Source: Prevotellamassilia sp. (GTDB lineage Bacteria > Bacteroidota > Bacteroidia > Bacteroidales > Bacteroidaceae). Taken from it: a stretch of DNA of 22,266 bases. Below, piece by piece: positions 22,238 through 22,266 of the stretch (position 1 is its first letter; each line of letters opens with the position of its first letter). The notes below the pieces were generated by a model that saw nothing but the letters and a program-made list of their open reading frames with translations, was not told where the DNA came from and searched no databases. Both the position numbers and the translations under genes were made by a program. The stretch spans positions 1 through 22,266 of the forward strand of contig VSQE01000037.1 in assembly GCA_009775705.1 (NCBI GenBank). Direction: 5' to 3'.

Positions 22238-22266
22238 TTGATATTGAGTTCAGATCCAAGCGCAGC
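22219..22266 (-). CDS. Possible last 15 codons of a gene entering from the right
   Basis: Reading leftwards from the window edge, one frame gives AALGSELNINFAHAA and then TAG at 22219-22221. The piece is too short to identify and the other frames were not excluded by homology. It is listed only because its composition looks protein-like. Confidence 0.18.
   Translation of the reverse strand, partial: AALGSELNINFAHAA

Noticed and set aside
1..22266. tRNA, rRNA, insertion sequence or phage genes
   Set aside because: No cloverleaf, rRNA-like segment, transposase, integrase or structural phage protein could be recognised on either strand.

Overview
The window looks like a chromosomal segment of a member of the Bacteroidales (Bacteroidota); I cannot fix the genus. 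Three things point there. It has a complete porP-gldK-gldL-gldM-gldN cluster, the core of the type IX secretion system (T9SS), which is confined to this phylum. Its promoters fit the Bacteroidota pattern TTTG, 19-21 bp, TAnnTTTG. It has a capsule/O-antigen locus of the kind common in gut and oral Bacteroidales. Most of the window is GC-rich, but the first 2.7 kb and the last 0.75 kb are clearly AT-rich.

Left half, positions 1-12158, all on the + strand: the 3' part of a surface polysaccharide operon. It opens with the C-terminal piece of a membrane protein, probably a Wzy-type polymerase, and two family-4 glycosyltransferases, all AT-rich and joined by ATGA overlaps. After an abrupt change in composition near 2.7 kb comes a GC-richer block: a PglD/NeuD-like acetyltransferase broken by a C7 run, an NAD-dependent epimerase/dehydratase, a PglC/WcfS-like initiating sugar-phosphate transferase, an ATP-grasp ligase, a WbuB-like glycosyltransferase, a DegT/WcfR-like sugar aminotransferase, an uncharacterised nucleotidyltransferase-fold protein and a membrane-bound CapD/PglF-like 4,6-dehydratase. 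Dehydratase, aminotransferase and initiating transferase together suggest that a 4-amino-4,6-dideoxy-N-acetylhexosamine (AATGal-like) is made and loaded first onto undecaprenyl phosphate. The ATP-grasp ligase could then modify it. A block of four 21-bp palindromic repeats interrupts the operon at 7556-7635.

A strong bidirectional terminator (12189-12238) separates this operon from the convergent right half on the - strand. Read leftwards from 21462 this is porP, gldK, gldL, gldM, gldN, then an HI0933/YhiN-family flavoprotein and a cytoplasmic GH13 alpha-amylase with its own well-matched promoter. PorP and GldK/GldN form the outer-membrane-associated ring and partner; GldL/GldM form the proton-driven inner-membrane motor. 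The residues expected for motor function are visible. GldN carries an unusual 61-residue Ser/Thr/Lys/Arg-rich C-terminal tail.

The right end, 21502-22266, holds no long gene. It contains a good + strand promoter followed within about 50 nt by an intrinsic terminator (candidate tiny RNA), a set of overlapping inverted repeats including a perfect 20-bp palindrome, two copies of a DnaA-box-like 13-mer about 310 bp apart, and a candidate 47-codon gene on the - strand coupled by ATGA to a short open frame that lacks an ATG start. No tRNA, rRNA, CRISPR array, insertion sequence or phage gene was seen.
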